Shown: positions 24,528 through 33,526, counted from the stretch's first letter. The stretch is DNA of 64,000 nt from an uncultured Pelagibacteraceae bacterium (GCA_902569735.1 CACFVE010000001.1:1-64000), one strand, 5' to 3'. Notes: generated by a model not told the origin, from the letters alone. A program made the numbers and translations.

Positions 24528-25966
24528 ATTTTTTGATCATAATCTCCAATTTTTTCAGTTTTTTGAAGTAAATTGTCAATAAAATCAAATATTTTTTTCT
24601 TTCTAGAATTTGATGTTGTGCTTTCCGTTACAACTACTAAAGATGGTTTATTGGAAGAGGCTCTTATTAACCCCCATGATCCATCTTCTAAAGAAAACCT
24701 TATTCCATTCACCTTCAGAACTTCTGTAATTAATTGACCGTCTATTTTAGTATCTTTTTGTTTTAATTTTTGAATTTCATCAATCATTGTTTCAACAATT
24801 TGATATTTCTCTTCGTCTTTACAAAATGGTGCCATAGTTGGAGATTGATAAGTAATAGGCAATTCTTTAATTATATCACTTATCTTTTTATTTTGTTTTA
24901 CTAAAAGATGACAAACTTGAATCGCAGAATTTATTCCATCGTCGTACCCATATCCTAAAGGATTATTGAAAAAGAAATGTCCGCTCTTTTCAAAACCAGC
25001 TAGTGCTTTTTCACTATTAACTTTTCTTTTGATATGAGAATGTCCCGTTTTCCAATATATAGTTTTACAGTTATTTTTTATAAGAATTTTATCATTTTTA
25101 AACAATCCAGTAGATTTTACATCTACAACAAACTTGGAATTTTTATAATTTTCAGATAGATTTCTTGCAATTAGCAAACCTACTTTATCTGAAAATATTT
25201 CATTTCCATTGTTATCTATAACACCACACCTATCTCCATCTCCATCAAAACCAAATCCTATATCAGCGTTATTCTTTTTAACTGCATTAGATATAGCATG
25301 AAGCATTTTAAGATCTTCAGGATTGGGATTATACTTAGGGAATGACCAGTCTAATTTACAGTCCAATTCTATTACTTCACATCCAATTCCTCTTAAAATA
25401 TCTGGAGCGAATACTCCAGCAGTACCATTTCCACAAGCAACTACAGCTTTTATCTTTTTATTAATTTTATTTTTTTTAATTAAATCTTGTATGTAAATAT
25501 TTTTAAAATTTTGAATTTTTTTAATATCACCTTTACCATTTTTGAAATTTTTGTTTAATGTTATATCTTTTAGTTCATGCATTTCTTCTGGGGCATGCGT
25601 TAAACCTTTTTTGATACCCATTTTCACACCAGTCCAACCATTTTCGTTGTGACTAGCAGTAACCATCGCAATAGCATCGGAATTTAAATTAAATTGTGCA
25701 AAATAAACCATCGGTGAAAGAGATAAACCCACATCTTCAACTTTACATCCTGTAGAAATCAAACCTTCTACAAGAGCTTTTTTAATTTTTTCGCTATAAG
25801 ATCTATAATCATGTCCAACTATTACTCTTGGATTGTTATTTTTGGTATGATTTATAATTTGAGTTCCTAAACCTTTGCCTAAATTAGCGATTCCCTCAAT
25901 ATCAATCTCTTTTTCAAAGATCCACCTTGCATCGTACTCTCTAAAACCATTTGGATTGATTTTCAT
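24524..25966 (-). CDS. Phosphomannomutase/phosphoglucomutase
   Basis: A 480-residue alpha-D-phosphohexomutase. The phosphoserine loop VTASHNENGWTGVKMG (102-117, Ser105), the metal loop GFGFDGDGDRCGV (about 238-250), the sugar-specificity region GFEKSGHFFF and the phosphate-binding loop SNKPSLVVVTES near the C-terminus are in order. It interconverts mannose-6-P/mannose-1-P and probably glucose-6-P/glucose-1-P (AlgC-like). It would feed the GDP- and dTDP-sugar genes at the left of the window. It stands alone, divergent from nrdA across the longest intergenic region. Confidence 0.93.
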   Translation of the reverse strand: MKINPNGFREYDARWIFEKEIDIEGIANLGKGLGTQIINHTKNNNPRVIVGHDYRSYSEKIKKALVEGLISTGCKVEDVGLSLSPMVYFAQFNLNSDAIAMVTASHNENGWTGVKMGIKKGLTHAPEEMHELKDITLNKNFKNGKGDIKKIQNFKNIYIQDLIKKNKINKKIKAVVACGNGTAGVFAPDILRGIGCEVIELDCKLDWSFPKYNPNPEDLKMLHAISNAVKKNNADIGFGFDGDGDRCGVIDNNGNEIFSDKVGLLIARNLSENYKNSKFVVDVKSTGLFKNDKILIKNNCKTIYWKTGHSHIKRKVNSEKALAGFEKSGHFFFNNPLGYGYDDGINSAIQVCHLLVKQNKKISDIIKELPITYQSPTMAPFCKDEEKYQIVETMIDEIQKLKQKDTKIDGQLITEVLKVNGIRFSLEDGSWGLIRASSNKPSLVVVTESTTSNSRKKKIFDFIDNLLQKTEKIGDYDQKI

Positions 25967-26029
25967 TAGCTATAAATACTAAAGAATATAGGCATTTGTT
26001 ATTAAATGTTTATTAACAAAACTTTCCAC

Positions 26030-26058
26030 TTGCAAAATTAATCAAATGTTCTTATAAT
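26030..26058 (+). promoter_or_regulatory. Strong sigma-70 promoter for nrdAB
   Basis: TTGCAA (26030-26035) and a perfect TATAAT (26053-26058) are separated by exactly 17 bp. Transcription should start near 26065, leaving an 85-90 nt leader that carries two NrdR-like boxes and a Shine-Dalgarno AAGGA (26143-26147) four bases before the nrdA ATG. It sits in the 185-bp gap 25967-26151, which holds nothing else I recognise. Confidence 0.65.
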
Positions 26059-26071
26059 GTTCTATTGATTT

Positions 26072-26087
26072 CAATGTTATATAGTAT
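26072..26087 (+). promoter_or_regulatory. Putative NrdR box 1 (upstream, degenerate)
   Basis: The 16-mer CAATGTTATATAGTAT keeps the TATATAGT core of the NrdR consensus acaCwAtATaTwGtgt (10 of 16 positions). Its left half is poor. It is included because it lies 31 bp (start to start) before the better box at 26103, which is the helical spacing usual for paired NrdR sites. Confidence 0.45.
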
Positions 26088-26102
26088 ACTAACATAACTG
26101 TA

Positions 26103-26118
26103 ACACAACATATAGTTG
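26103..26118 (+). promoter_or_regulatory. Putative NrdR box 2
   Basis: ACACAACATATAGTTG matches the NrdR consensus acaCwAtATaTwGtgt at 13 of 16 positions and is nearly palindromic. It lies just downstream of the predicted nrdA transcript start, where binding would block elongation or promoter clearance. NrdR is the ATP/dATP-sensing repressor of ribonucleotide reductase genes; its gene is not in this window. Confidence 0.6.
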
Positions 26119-26151
26119 TTTTGTTAACAAATCGATTAAAATAAGGAAAAT

Positions 26152-28104
26152 ATGAACAAAAACGTATCATTGGCAATAAAGAAAGCTGTCGGCAGTATAA
26201 ACCATAAGAACCAAAATGAATTAAAAAATAATAATGGGCCCAAAAAACCAGATCTATTTTCATTGTCTGGTGATACCGAGCTATTTCAGAATGATAAAGG
26301 TATAACCATTAAAATTGATAGATCTAGAGACGTAAATCTTACCGATTTTGGAAAAGCAACTCTTAAAGATAGATATTTAGGGCAAAACGAAAGCTTCCAG
26401 GACTTGTTTGCAAGAGTAGCCAGCGTTTATGCCGACGATAATTTACATGCTCAAAGAATATATAACTATATAAGCAATCTTTGGTTTATGCCAGCAACAC
26501 CAGTTTTGTCTAATGGTGGAACTGAAAGAGGATTACCTATTTCATGTTTTTTAAACGAAGCAAATGATAGCCTTGAGGGAATTACTGATCTTTGGGAAGA
26601 GAATGTTTGGTTAGCAGCTAGAGGCGGAGGTATAGGGAGTTATTGGGGCAACCTAAGATCAATAGGTGAGAAAATAGGGAAAGTTGGAAAAACTTCTGGA
26701 ATAATTCCTTTTATTAAAGTTATGGACTCATTAACTTTAGCTATCAGCCAAGGCTCTTTAAGAAGAGGATCAGCTGCTTGTTATTTGCAAATAGATCATC
26801 CTGAAATAGAAGAATTCATTGAAATGAGAAGACCAACAGGTGGGGATGTAAACAGAAGATCATTAAATTTGCATCATGGTGTTTTAGTTACTGACGATTT
26901 TATGAGGGCTGTAGAAACTGATGGTCAATGGGCGCTTAGAAGTCCATATGACGGCTCTGTTCAATCTACCATTCCAGCTAGAAATTTATGGATTAGGCTT
27001 TTAACTGCTAGAATTGAAACAGGTGAGCCTTACATAGTTTATATAGATACAGTTAATAGACAAATACCCCAACATCATAAATTAGCAGGATTGAAAGTAA
27101 AAACCTCAAATTTATGCAGCGAGATAACTTTACCAACTGGACTAGATAATGATGGTAAACAACGAACAGCGGTTTGTTGTCTTTCTTCTCTTAATATAGA
27201 TACTTACGATCAGTGGAAAGATGATGCTCAATTCGTTGAAGATGTTATGAGATTTTTAGATAACGTTATGACAGATTTTATTGAAAGAGCTCCAGATGAG
27301 TTTGCTCATGCCAAATATTCAGCAATGAGAGAAAGAAGCGTAGGGCTTGGGGTTATGGGCTTACATTCCTATTTTCAACAAAAGAACATTCCTTTCGGTT
27401 CGGTTATGAGTAAAGTTTGGAATAAAAAGATATTTAAAAATATTCAAGAAAAAGTAGATTTAGCTTCAAAAACTCTTGCGGAAGAAAGAGGAGCGTGTCC
27501 TGATGCTGCAGAATACGGTATCAATGAAAGATTTTCAAACAAAACAGCTATAGCGCCAACTGCATCAATTTCAATTATTTGTGGAGGTTCGTCACCAGGA
27601 ATTGAACCAATCGCAGCTAATAGCTATACCCATAAAACTTTATCTGGATCATTTAATGTTAGAAATAAATATTTGAAAAAAGTCCTTCAAAAATATAGCA
27701 AGGATACAGACGAAGTCTGGTCAACTATAACAACTAACCAAGGTTCGGTTTCTCACTTAGACTTTTTAACTGCTGACGAAAAAGATACTTTCAAAACTGC
27801 TTTTGAAATTGATCAAAGATGGATCGTTGAGTTAGGCGCTGATAGAACGCCTCATATTTCTCAAGCACAATCGATAAATGTTTTTGTACCAGCAGATATA
27901 CATAAAAAAGAACTTCACGATATTCATTTTCAAGCATGGAAAAAAGGATTGAAAAGCCTTTATTATTGTAGATCTAAATCTATTCAAAGAGCAGAAAATG
28001 TAGAGGCAGGATCATCAACAGATGTGACGAAAAATGTTTATTCCAAATCAAATGAATCAAATAATAAAGACAACAATTATGAGGAGTGTTTATCATGTCA
28101 GTAG
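26152..28104 (+). CDS. nrdA: Class Ia ribonucleotide reductase, large (alpha) subunit, lacking ATP-cone
   Basis: At 650 residues it is about 110 shorter than E. coli NrdA. The first 60 residues are low-complexity and do not form the ~90-residue ATP-cone. The catalytic barrel is intact: Cys132 (PISCFLNE) and Cys342 or Cys343 (AVCCLSSLN) as the redox pair, radical Cys322 with Asn320 and Glu324 in SNLCSEITLP, and the C-terminal shuttle pair C-L-S-C two residues before the end. It reduces ribonucleoside diphosphates to deoxyribonucleotides with NrdB. AAGGA lies at good distance before the ATG. The nrdB start overlaps its end by 10 nt. Confidence 0.95.
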   Translation: MNKNVSLAIKKAVGSINHKNQNELKNNNGPKKPDLFSLSGDTELFQNDKGITIKIDRSRDVNLTDFGKATLKDRYLGQNESFQDLFARVASVYADDNLHAQRIYNYISNLWFMPATPVLSNGGTERGLPISCFLNEANDSLEGITDLWEENVWLAARGGGIGSYWGNLRSIGEKIGKVGKTSGIIPFIKVMDSLTLAISQGSLRRGSAACYLQIDHPEIEEFIEMRRPTGGDVNRRSLNLHHGVLVTDDFMRAVETDGQWALRSPYDGSVQSTIPARNLWIRLLTARIETGEPYIVYIDTVNRQIPQHHKLAGLKVKTSNLCSEITLPTGLDNDGKQRTAVCCLSSLNIDTYDQWKDDAQFVEDVMRFLDNVMTDFIERAPDEFAHAKYSAMRERSVGLGVMGLHSYFQQKNIPFGSVMSKVWNKKIFKNIQEKVDLASKTLAEERGACPDAAEYGINERFSNKTAIAPTASISIICGGSSPGIEPIAANSYTHKTLSGSFNVRNKYLKKVLQKYSKDTDEVWSTITTNQGSVSHLDFLTADEKDTFKTAFEIDQRWIVELGADRTPHISQAQSINVFVPADIHKKELHDIHFQAWKKGLKSLYYCRSKSIQRAENVEAGSSTDVTKNVYSKSNESNNKDNNYEECLSCQ

Positions 28105-29102
28105 TTGAAAAAGCAAAGCCAGGAATAATTCAACCAAAAAAAATGGGCTTATTAGTGGAAAATCCAGTTTATAAACCGTTTAGATACCCATGGTGTTACG
28201 ATGCATGGTTAACTCAACAAAGAATTCATTGGTTGCCGGAAGAAGTTCCTCTAGGAGATGATGTAAGAGATTGGCAAAAAAACTTAACTATAGAAGAAAA
28301 AAATCTTTTAACACATATATTTAGATTTTTTACTCAAGCAGATGTTGAAGTTAACAACTGTTATTTAAGACATTACACAACTGTTTTTAAACCCACTGAG
28401 GTTTTAATGATGATGACAGCTTTTGCTGCAATGGAAACAGTTCATATTGCTGCTTACTCTCACCTTTTAGATACAATCGGAATGCCAGAAACAGAATACT
28501 CGGCTTTCTTACAATACAAAGAAATGAAGGATAAATATGATTACATGCAAGGATTTGATGTTAAGTCGAAACATAACATTGCTATGACAATGGCTGTATT
28601 CTCTGCTTTCACAGAAGGACTTCAACTTTTTGCAAGTTTTGCAATACTCTTAAACTTTCCAAGATTTAATAAAATGAAAGGAATGGGTCAAATAGTTACT
28701 TGGTCGGTAAGAGATGAAACTTTACATTGTAACTCTATGATTAGATTATTCAGAGATTTTGTGAAAGAAGAACCACAAATATGGAATGATAAATTAAAAA
28801 AAGAAATCTATGATGCATGCAAAACTATAGTAGAACATGAAGATGCATTCATTGATTTAGCTTTTCAAATGGGTCCTTTAGAAGGTTTAACTGCTGAGCA
28901 AGTTAAACAATATATCAGATTTATAGGAAACAGAAGATTAGAACAACTAGGACTAAATCCAATTTATGATGTTAAGAAAAATCCTCTAACATGGTTAGAC
29001 ACAATGTTAAACGGAGTAGAGCATATGAACTTTTTTGAAGGTCGTGCAACAGAATACTCTAAAGCTTCGACTAGAGGAACTTGGGGCGAAGTTTTTGCTT
29101 AA
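28095..29102 (+). CDS. nrdB: Class Ia ribonucleotide reductase, small (beta) subunit
   Basis: The ATG at 28095 is chosen because GAGGAG (28081-28086) precedes it at good spacing and the protein then begins MSVVEKAK; a GTG at 28086 is unlikely. About 335 residues of four-helix ferritin-like fold supply the radical. The di-iron ligands are visible in AMETVHIAAY (Glu and His, with the radical Tyr four residues after the His), FTEGLQLF and VRDETLHCN. The N-terminus has no ATP-cone, so neither subunit has one. The C-terminus TRGTWGEVFA is the usual NrdA-binding tail. Confidence 0.95.
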   Translation: MSVVEKAKPGIIQPKKMGLLVENPVYKPFRYPWCYDAWLTQQRIHWLPEEVPLGDDVRDWQKNLTIEEKNLLTHIFRFFTQADVEVNNCYLRHYTTVFKPTEVLMMMTAFAAMETVHIAAYSHLLDTIGMPETEYSAFLQYKEMKDKYDYMQGFDVKSKHNIAMTMAVFSAFTEGLQLFASFAILLNFPRFNKMKGMGQIVTWSVRDETLHCNSMIRLFRDFVKEEPQIWNDKLKKEIYDACKTIVEHEDAFIDLAFQMGPLEGLTAEQVKQYIRFIGNRRLEQLGLNPIYDVKKNPLTWLDTMLNGVEHMNFFEGRATEYSKASTRGTWGEVFA

Positions 29103-29109
29103 GAAAACT

Positions 29110-29132
29110 AAGTAAAATATAGTTTTACTTTT
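29110..29132 (+). terminator. Weak AT-rich hairpin after nrdB
   Basis: AAGTAAAA (29110-29117) pairs perfectly with TTTTACTT (29123-29130) around a 5-nt loop, beginning 7 nt after the nrdB stop. The stem has only two G-C pairs and the trailing T tract is short (interrupted by CC), so it is a weak terminator candidate. It also lies upstream of the next gene start at 29162. Confidence 0.35.
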
Positions 29133-29161
29133 CCTAATTAAATAAAGTATCATAATGCTTA

Positions 29162-29911
29162 ATGAGCATAGTTATCAAGCACTATGATGCGAAATTCAAA
29201 AAAGAATTAAATCCAAAAGTCGGTTTAATAGCTTTATCGACAGACCAAACTATTGAAAATGATTTTCAAAATATTTGTAATAATTTACCAGTAGATATTT
29301 TTATAAACCGTATTCATAATAAAAATCCTTTAACAAAAGAAAATCTTTTAAAAATGCGAGAAGATTTAGCTTCTGTAACAAAGAAAATACTCCCTGATGA
29401 AAAATTAAATACGATCGCATATGGTTGCACATCTGGAACTATAACTATTGGGGAAGATAGTGTGAAAGAAAAGATATTATCAGCTAAACCTGGCAGTTAT
29501 GTTACAACTCCAGTAACTTCTGCAATTAAAGCTTTTAAACTAATGAATATTAAAAAAATTGCTTTATTTACTCCATATCCAGATCCGGTAAACAAAATAA
29601 TTCTAGAATATTTTACCAAAAAGAATATCGAAGTTTTATCATTTGCGAGTTTAAATTTAAATTTAGACTCAGAGTTTGCCAATGTTGATCCAAATTATAT
29701 TTTAGAAATATCATCAAAATTGGAAACAAAAAATGCAGATGCATTATTTATATCTTGTACGGCTTTACCAGTTCTTAATATTCTTGATAAATTAGAAAAA
29801 AAAATAAAAAAACCGGTGCTATCAAGTAATCAAACTTTAATATGGGATACGATAAGATCAATTGGGTATAAATCTCCGATAAGAGGATATGGCAAACTTT
29901 TAGAAAATTAA
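29162..29911 (+). CDS. Asp/Glu racemase-fold protein, EutA / maleate isomerase-like
   Basis: A 249-residue protein of the aspartate racemase/maleate isomerase superfamily. The two catalytic cysteines are in place: Cys89 in AYGCTSGTITIG and Cys199 in FISCTALPVLN. VGLIALSTDQTIENDF at the start and SSNQTLIWDTIRSIG at the end are typical of maleate isomerase and EutA. The next gene begins directly after its stop and is ectoine-hydrolase-like; in ectoine-degrading bacteria eutA sits next to that gene, so EutA is my preferred reading. The chemical role of EutA is itself not well established. Confidence 0.75.
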   Translation: MSIVIKHYDAKFKKELNPKVGLIALSTDQTIENDFQNICNNLPVDIFINRIHNKNPLTKENLLKMREDLASVTKKILPDEKLNTIAYGCTSGTITIGEDSVKEKILSAKPGSYVTTPVTSAIKAFKLMNIKKIALFTPYPDPVNKIILEYFTKKNIEVLSFASLNLNLDSEFANVDPNYILEISSKLETKNADALFISCTALPVLNILDKLEKKIKKPVLSSNQTLIWDTIRSIGYKSPIRGYGKLLEN

Positions 29912-31078
29912 ATGCTTTTTGAAAAACAAGAATACAAAGAACGTTTAAAAAAAGTAAAGATCAGTATGCAAAAAAAAGGCATTGATCTATTAGTTTCTCA
30001 AGACCCAGCTAATATGAATTACCTAACAGGTTATGATGCTTGGTCTTTTTATTATGCCCAATGTGTCTTAGTTCACATAAATGAAGACGAGCCTATTTGC
30101 TTTGTAAGAGCGCAGGATGGTGGAGGCGCATACATTAAAACATATTTACAGGATAAAAATATTATAGAGTACGATGAAAAGTATATTCATACTTGGCCTC
30201 TACATCCTTATCAGTATTTAGCTGAAATAATAACAAACAGAAAATGGGATAGTTTAAATATTGGTTTAGAAATGGACAGTCATTACTTTACAGCTTTTTG
30301 CTATGAAACACTTAAAAAAGGCTTACCTAACGCAAAACTCCTAGATGCTGAACGATTAGTTAACTGGGTACGAGTTGTTAAATCAAATGAAGAAATTAAA
30401 TTAATGCAATCAGCCGCTCGTATTGTTGAAAACGGAATGAGAGCAGCTTTTAAAAGTATTAATCCTGGAGTAAGACAATGCGATGCTGTAGCAGATATTC
30501 AAAAAGCTTTATTTAATGGAACAAAGGAATTTGGAGGAGATTATCCAAGTATTGCAACTTTATTACCTACAGGAAAAGGAACTTCGGCCTCTCATTTAAC
30601 CGCTACAGATGAAAAGTTTGTTTCAGGTGAGGCAACAATTATTGAAATTGCCGGTGCTTATAAAAGATATCACTGTCCTATGGCTCGTACGATTTTATTA
30701 GGTGAAAAGGATCAAAAAAAAATAGATACTATGAAAGCTACCAATGAAGCTTTAGATACAGGCATTGCTGTTACAAAACCCGGTAATACAGTTGATGATG
30801 TTGCTCAAAAATTTTGGAGCGTTTTAGATAAATATAAAATTAAAAAACACTCAAGAACAGGATATTCTATTGGGATTGGATATCCTCCAGATTGGGGAGA
30901 ACAAACATTCAATATATTAAAAGGAGATAAAACTATTTTACAACCTAACGTTACTTTTCATATGATTGCAGTAATGCAGTTTGGAGATTGGGGCGTAGAA
31001 GCTAGTGAAGCGGTGAGGGTAACAGAAACAGGATCAGAATTATTCTGCAATTTATCTAGAGAATTACATATTAAATAA
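29912..31078 (+). CDS. M24-family hydrolase, ectoine hydrolase (DoeA/EutD)-like
   Basis: A 388-residue two-domain pita-bread protein. The N-terminal creatinase-like domain (about 1-150) includes SQDPANMNYLTGYDAWSFY and RAQDGGGAYIKTYL; the C-terminal M24 domain begins near ANWVRVVKSNEEIKLM. The usual metal-ligand set is not obvious: the expected paired Asp region reads EIAGAYKRYHCPMARTI, as in the non-metal creatinase/ectoine-hydrolase branch. Ectoine hydrolase opens the ectoine ring to N-acetyl-diaminobutyrate. It abuts the EutA-like gene and precedes an ABC importer. Other M24 members such as creatinase or a Pro-dipeptidase are alternatives. Confidence 0.75.
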   Translation: MLFEKQEYKERLKKVKISMQKKGIDLLVSQDPANMNYLTGYDAWSFYYAQCVLVHINEDEPICFVRAQDGGGAYIKTYLQDKNIIEYDEKYIHTWPLHPYQYLAEIITNRKWDSLNIGLEMDSHYFTAFCYETLKKGLPNAKLLDAERLVNWVRVVKSNEEIKLMQSAARIVENGMRAAFKSINPGVRQCDAVADIQKALFNGTKEFGGDYPSIATLLPTGKGTSASHLTATDEKFVSGEATIIEIAGAYKRYHCPMARTILLGEKDQKKIDTMKATNEALDTGIAVTKPGNTVDDVAQKFWSVLDKYKIKKHSRTGYSIGIGYPPDWGEQTFNILKGDKTILQPNVTFHMIAVMQFGDWGVEASEAVRVTETGSELFCNLSRELHIK

Positions 31079-31086
31079 TAAAAACC

Positions 31087-31115
31087 TTGAAATAAATTTT
31101 CTTAAATGCTTTAAA
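31087..31115 (+). promoter_or_regulatory. Possible promoter before the Pot-type ABC operon
   Basis: TTGAAA (31087-31092) and TTTAAA (31110-31115) are 17 bp apart. The start site would fall only a few bases before the potA-like ATG at 31126 and there is no Shine-Dalgarno, so a leaderless message is possible. The -10 matches only four of six positions. Confidence 0.3.
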
Positions 31116-31125
31116 TAATCATTAT

Positions 31126-32220
31126 ATGACGTCTTCAAAAAGCTTTGTAAAATTTGATAAAGTAGACAAAAGTTATGATGGTAAAGTTTTAGTCGTTAAA
31201 GACTTAAATCTTGATATCAATGAAGGTGAATTTATTACAATGTTGGGACCATCTGGTTCTGGAAAAACAACTTGCTTAATGATGTTAGCAGGTTTTGAAA
31301 CACCAACTAATGGTGAAATTTATTTAGATTCAAAACCTATTTCTCGAATTCCTCCACACAAAAGAGGAATAGGAATGGTTTTTCAAAATTATGCTTTGTT
31401 TCCTCACTTAACAGTTTTCGAAAATTTAGCTTTCCCATTAAAAGTAAGAAAACTTTCTCAAGATGATATTATAAAAAAAGTAGACAAAGCTTTATCTATG
31501 GTTTCTTTATCAGGTTTTGAAAAAAGAATGCCTAATCAGTTATCAGGTGGTCAACAACAGAGAGTTGCTGTTGCAAGATCTTTAGTTTTCGATCCCCAAC
31601 TAGTTTTAATGGATGAGCCCTTAGGAGCTTTAGATAAAAATTTAAGAGAAAGCATGCAATATGAAATTAAACACATTCACGAAAATATTGGAGTAACAGT
31701 GGTTTATGTTACCCACGATCAAAGTGAAGCTCTTACTATGTCTAGTAGAATAGCAGTTTTTAATGATGGGAAAGTACAGCAATTATCTAGCCCAGACAAA
31801 CTATACGAAGAACCAGTAAATTCATTTGTTGCAGAATTTATAGGTGAAAATAATACTTTTTCTGGGCAAGTTACAGATATTTCAGGAGGTAAATGTAAAG
31901 TAAAATTAGATACTGGCGCTGAAATAATTTCTAATCCTATAAGAGTAAAAACAAAAGGAGAAAAAACTAAAGTTTCTCTAAGACCTGAGAGAGCGATTAT
32001 AGATCCAGAAGAAAAAATGGACAATAAGCACAAAGGAAAAATAGAAGAAGTTATCTACCACGGAGATCATGCAAGAGTTAGATTAAATTTATTAGGTAAT
32101 AAAGAATTTATTTTAAAAGTTCCAAACAGTTCTGCAAGAATGGATATAAAACCAGGTAATGAAATTAACGTTGGTTGGAATAGCAATGACGCTAGAGCTT
32201 TAGATCCAAAATCAATCTGA
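31126..32220 (+). CDS. potA: ABC transporter ATP-binding protein, spermidine/putrescine (PotA) type
   Basis: A 364-residue ATPase: Walker A GPSGSGKTT (41-49), Q-loop FQNYALFPHLTV, signature LSGGQQQRVAVAR, Walker B LVLMDEPLGALD and switch His in VTHDQSE. After residue 240 a TOBE-type regulatory domain follows. It energises uptake through the two permeases at 33527 and 34783. Gene order potA, binding protein, two permeases is that of polyamine/opine-type importers. Whether the substrate is a polyamine or an ectoine-like compound is open, given the catabolic genes just upstream. Confidence 0.92.
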   Translation: MTSSKSFVKFDKVDKSYDGKVLVVKDLNLDINEGEFITMLGPSGSGKTTCLMMLAGFETPTNGEIYLDSKPISRIPPHKRGIGMVFQNYALFPHLTVFENLAFPLKVRKLSQDDIIKKVDKALSMVSLSGFEKRMPNQLSGGQQQRVAVARSLVFDPQLVLMDEPLGALDKNLRESMQYEIKHIHENIGVTVVYVTHDQSEALTMSSRIAVFNDGKVQQLSSPDKLYEEPVNSFVAEFIGENNTFSGQVTDISGGKCKVKLDTGAEIISNPIRVKTKGEKTKVSLRPERAIIDPEEKMDNKHKGKIEEVIYHGDHARVRLNLLGNKEFILKVPNSSARMDIKPGNEINVGWNSNDARALDPKSI

Positions 32221-32275
32221 GATTGATTCAATCAAAAAATCCTAATTTTAAACAATAATTAGCTTAAATCAGAGG

Positions 32276-32304
32276 TTGACTTAATTTTTGTTAATTGTTG
32301 TAAT
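32276..32304 (+). promoter_or_regulatory. Strong internal promoter before the binding-protein gene
   Basis: TTGACT (32276-32281) and TGTAAT (32299-32304) are exactly 17 bp apart, five of six matches each. It lies in the 119-bp gap after potA. A leader of about 30 nt follows, with an unusually clear Shine-Dalgarno AGGGG (32330-32334) five bases before the ATG at 32340. This allows the binding protein to be made in excess over the rest of the transporter. Confidence 0.6.
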
Positions 32305-32339
32305 AAATAATTAATAAACGTTTAAACGAAGGGGAATAA

Positions 32340-33458
32340 ATGAGAAAATTAAGTAAACTATTACTTACGTTAGTTTTTGCTCTTTCAATTTCTTCAACTT
32401 CATATGCAGTTACAGTTGCATCATGGGGTGGAGCTTATACTGAAAGTCAAAAATTAGGTTATGGTGATCCATCCGCAAAAAAATTAGGCATACCTATTAA
32501 CTGGGTAGACTATTCAGGAGGATTATCTGAAGTTAAAGCTCAAAAAGCAGCTGGAAAAATTACTTGGGACATAATGGATGTTTTCGCTATGGACACCATC
32601 AATGGATGTGACGAAGGTCTATTTGTTAAATTTGATTTTGACAAAGACTTTCCGCCAGCTCCAGATGGAACTAAAGCGAGTAAAGATTTCTTTACATCAA
32701 TGCCAAGTGAATGTGCTGTAGGGAATATTTTATATTCTTGGACATATGCTTACAATGACTCAAACATTGGTAGCAAAAAACCAAAAACTATAAAAGATTT
32801 CTTTGACACTAAAACATGGCCAGGTAAAAGAGGCGTATACAAAAGTGCTATGCACAATCTAGAGATGGCATTAGCAGCTTCTGGAACTAAGCCAGGTAAA
32901 GGTGGAAAGAAAATTTACAAACAACTTTCAAAGGAAAAAGGTCTAAAAAAAGCAATGGATAAGATGGAAGCTCTTTGCAAGGACCCTAACGGCGGATGTG
33001 TATTTTGGTCAGCTGGTGCAAAACCACCTGAACTACTTATGCAGGGTGAAGTTGTAATGGCAACAGGTTGGAATGGTAGATTCTTTAACGCAGAAGTTGG
33101 AGAAGGCGCACCATTAAAACAAGTTTGGGATGCTCAAGGTTTAGATTACCAATACATGGTAGTTGTAAAAGGTGGACCAAATGAATCTGATGCTATGAAA
33201 GCAATTGCAGAAATGACTAGCACAGAAGGTTTAGCTGGTTCAGCAAAATATATTGCTTACGCACCTTGGAGAAAATCATCTCTAAAAATTATTGAAGCAG
33301 GTGAGCCTTGGTATAAAGATGGCAAGACAAACATGATGACTCAAATGCCAACTCATCCACAAAATACAAAAAGCTATATCCTAATTGATGCATTATTCTG
33401 GGCTGACAACGGTACAGAAATTGGCGAAAAATGGGAAGCTATGAAATCTGGTCTTTAA
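32340..33458 (+). CDS. potD: Periplasmic substrate-binding protein, PotD type
   Basis: A 372-residue extracytoplasmic binding protein with a clear signal peptide (about residues 1-23, ending TSYA). The mature N-terminus VTVASWGGAYTESQKLGYGDP is typical of the PotD/opine-binding family, and WTYAYNDSNIG, FFDTKTWPGKRG and VMATGWNGRFF line the expected cleft. It contains Cys residues in NGCDEG, SECAVG, ALCKDP and GGCVFW that could form disulfides. It has its own strong promoter and is followed by a hairpin terminator. Family placement is firm; the ligand is not. Confidence 0.9.
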   Translation: MRKLSKLLLTLVFALSISSTSYAVTVASWGGAYTESQKLGYGDPSAKKLGIPINWVDYSGGLSEVKAQKAAGKITWDIMDVFAMDTINGCDEGLFVKFDFDKDFPPAPDGTKASKDFFTSMPSECAVGNILYSWTYAYNDSNIGSKKPKTIKDFFDTKTWPGKRGVYKSAMHNLEMALAASGTKPGKGGKKIYKQLSKEKGLKKAMDKMEALCKDPNGGCVFWSAGAKPPELLMQGEVVMATGWNGRFFNAEVGEGAPLKQVWDAQGLDYQYMVVVKGGPNESDAMKAIAEMTSTEGLAGSAKYIAYAPWRKSSLKIIEAGEPWYKDGKTNMMTQMPTHPQNTKSYILIDALFWADNGTEIGEKWEAMKSGL

Positions 33459-33494
33459 TTAAGTTTTAAAGACTTAGATGATATATTATATTTA

Positions 33495-33522
33495 GGGCGG
33501 TTATTAACTAACCGCCCTTTTT
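33495..33522 (+). terminator. Intra-operon rho-independent terminator/attenuator
   Basis: A perfect 9-bp GC-rich stem, GGGCGGTTA (33495-33503) with TAACCGCCC (33509-33517), closes a 5-nt loop TTAAC and is followed by TTTTT (33518-33522). It stands out strongly in this A+T-rich sequence. The start codon of the first permease is at 33527, so the hairpin separates the binding-protein gene from the permeases and probably allows only partial read-through. Confidence 0.85.
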
Positions 33523-33526
33523 ATTT

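Noticed and set aside
32209-32228. Inverted repeat AATCAAT-CTGAG-ATTGATT across the potA stop, considered as terminator
   Set aside because: It is not followed by a T tract on the + strand and its stem is weak; partial pairing is expected in such A+T-rich sequence.
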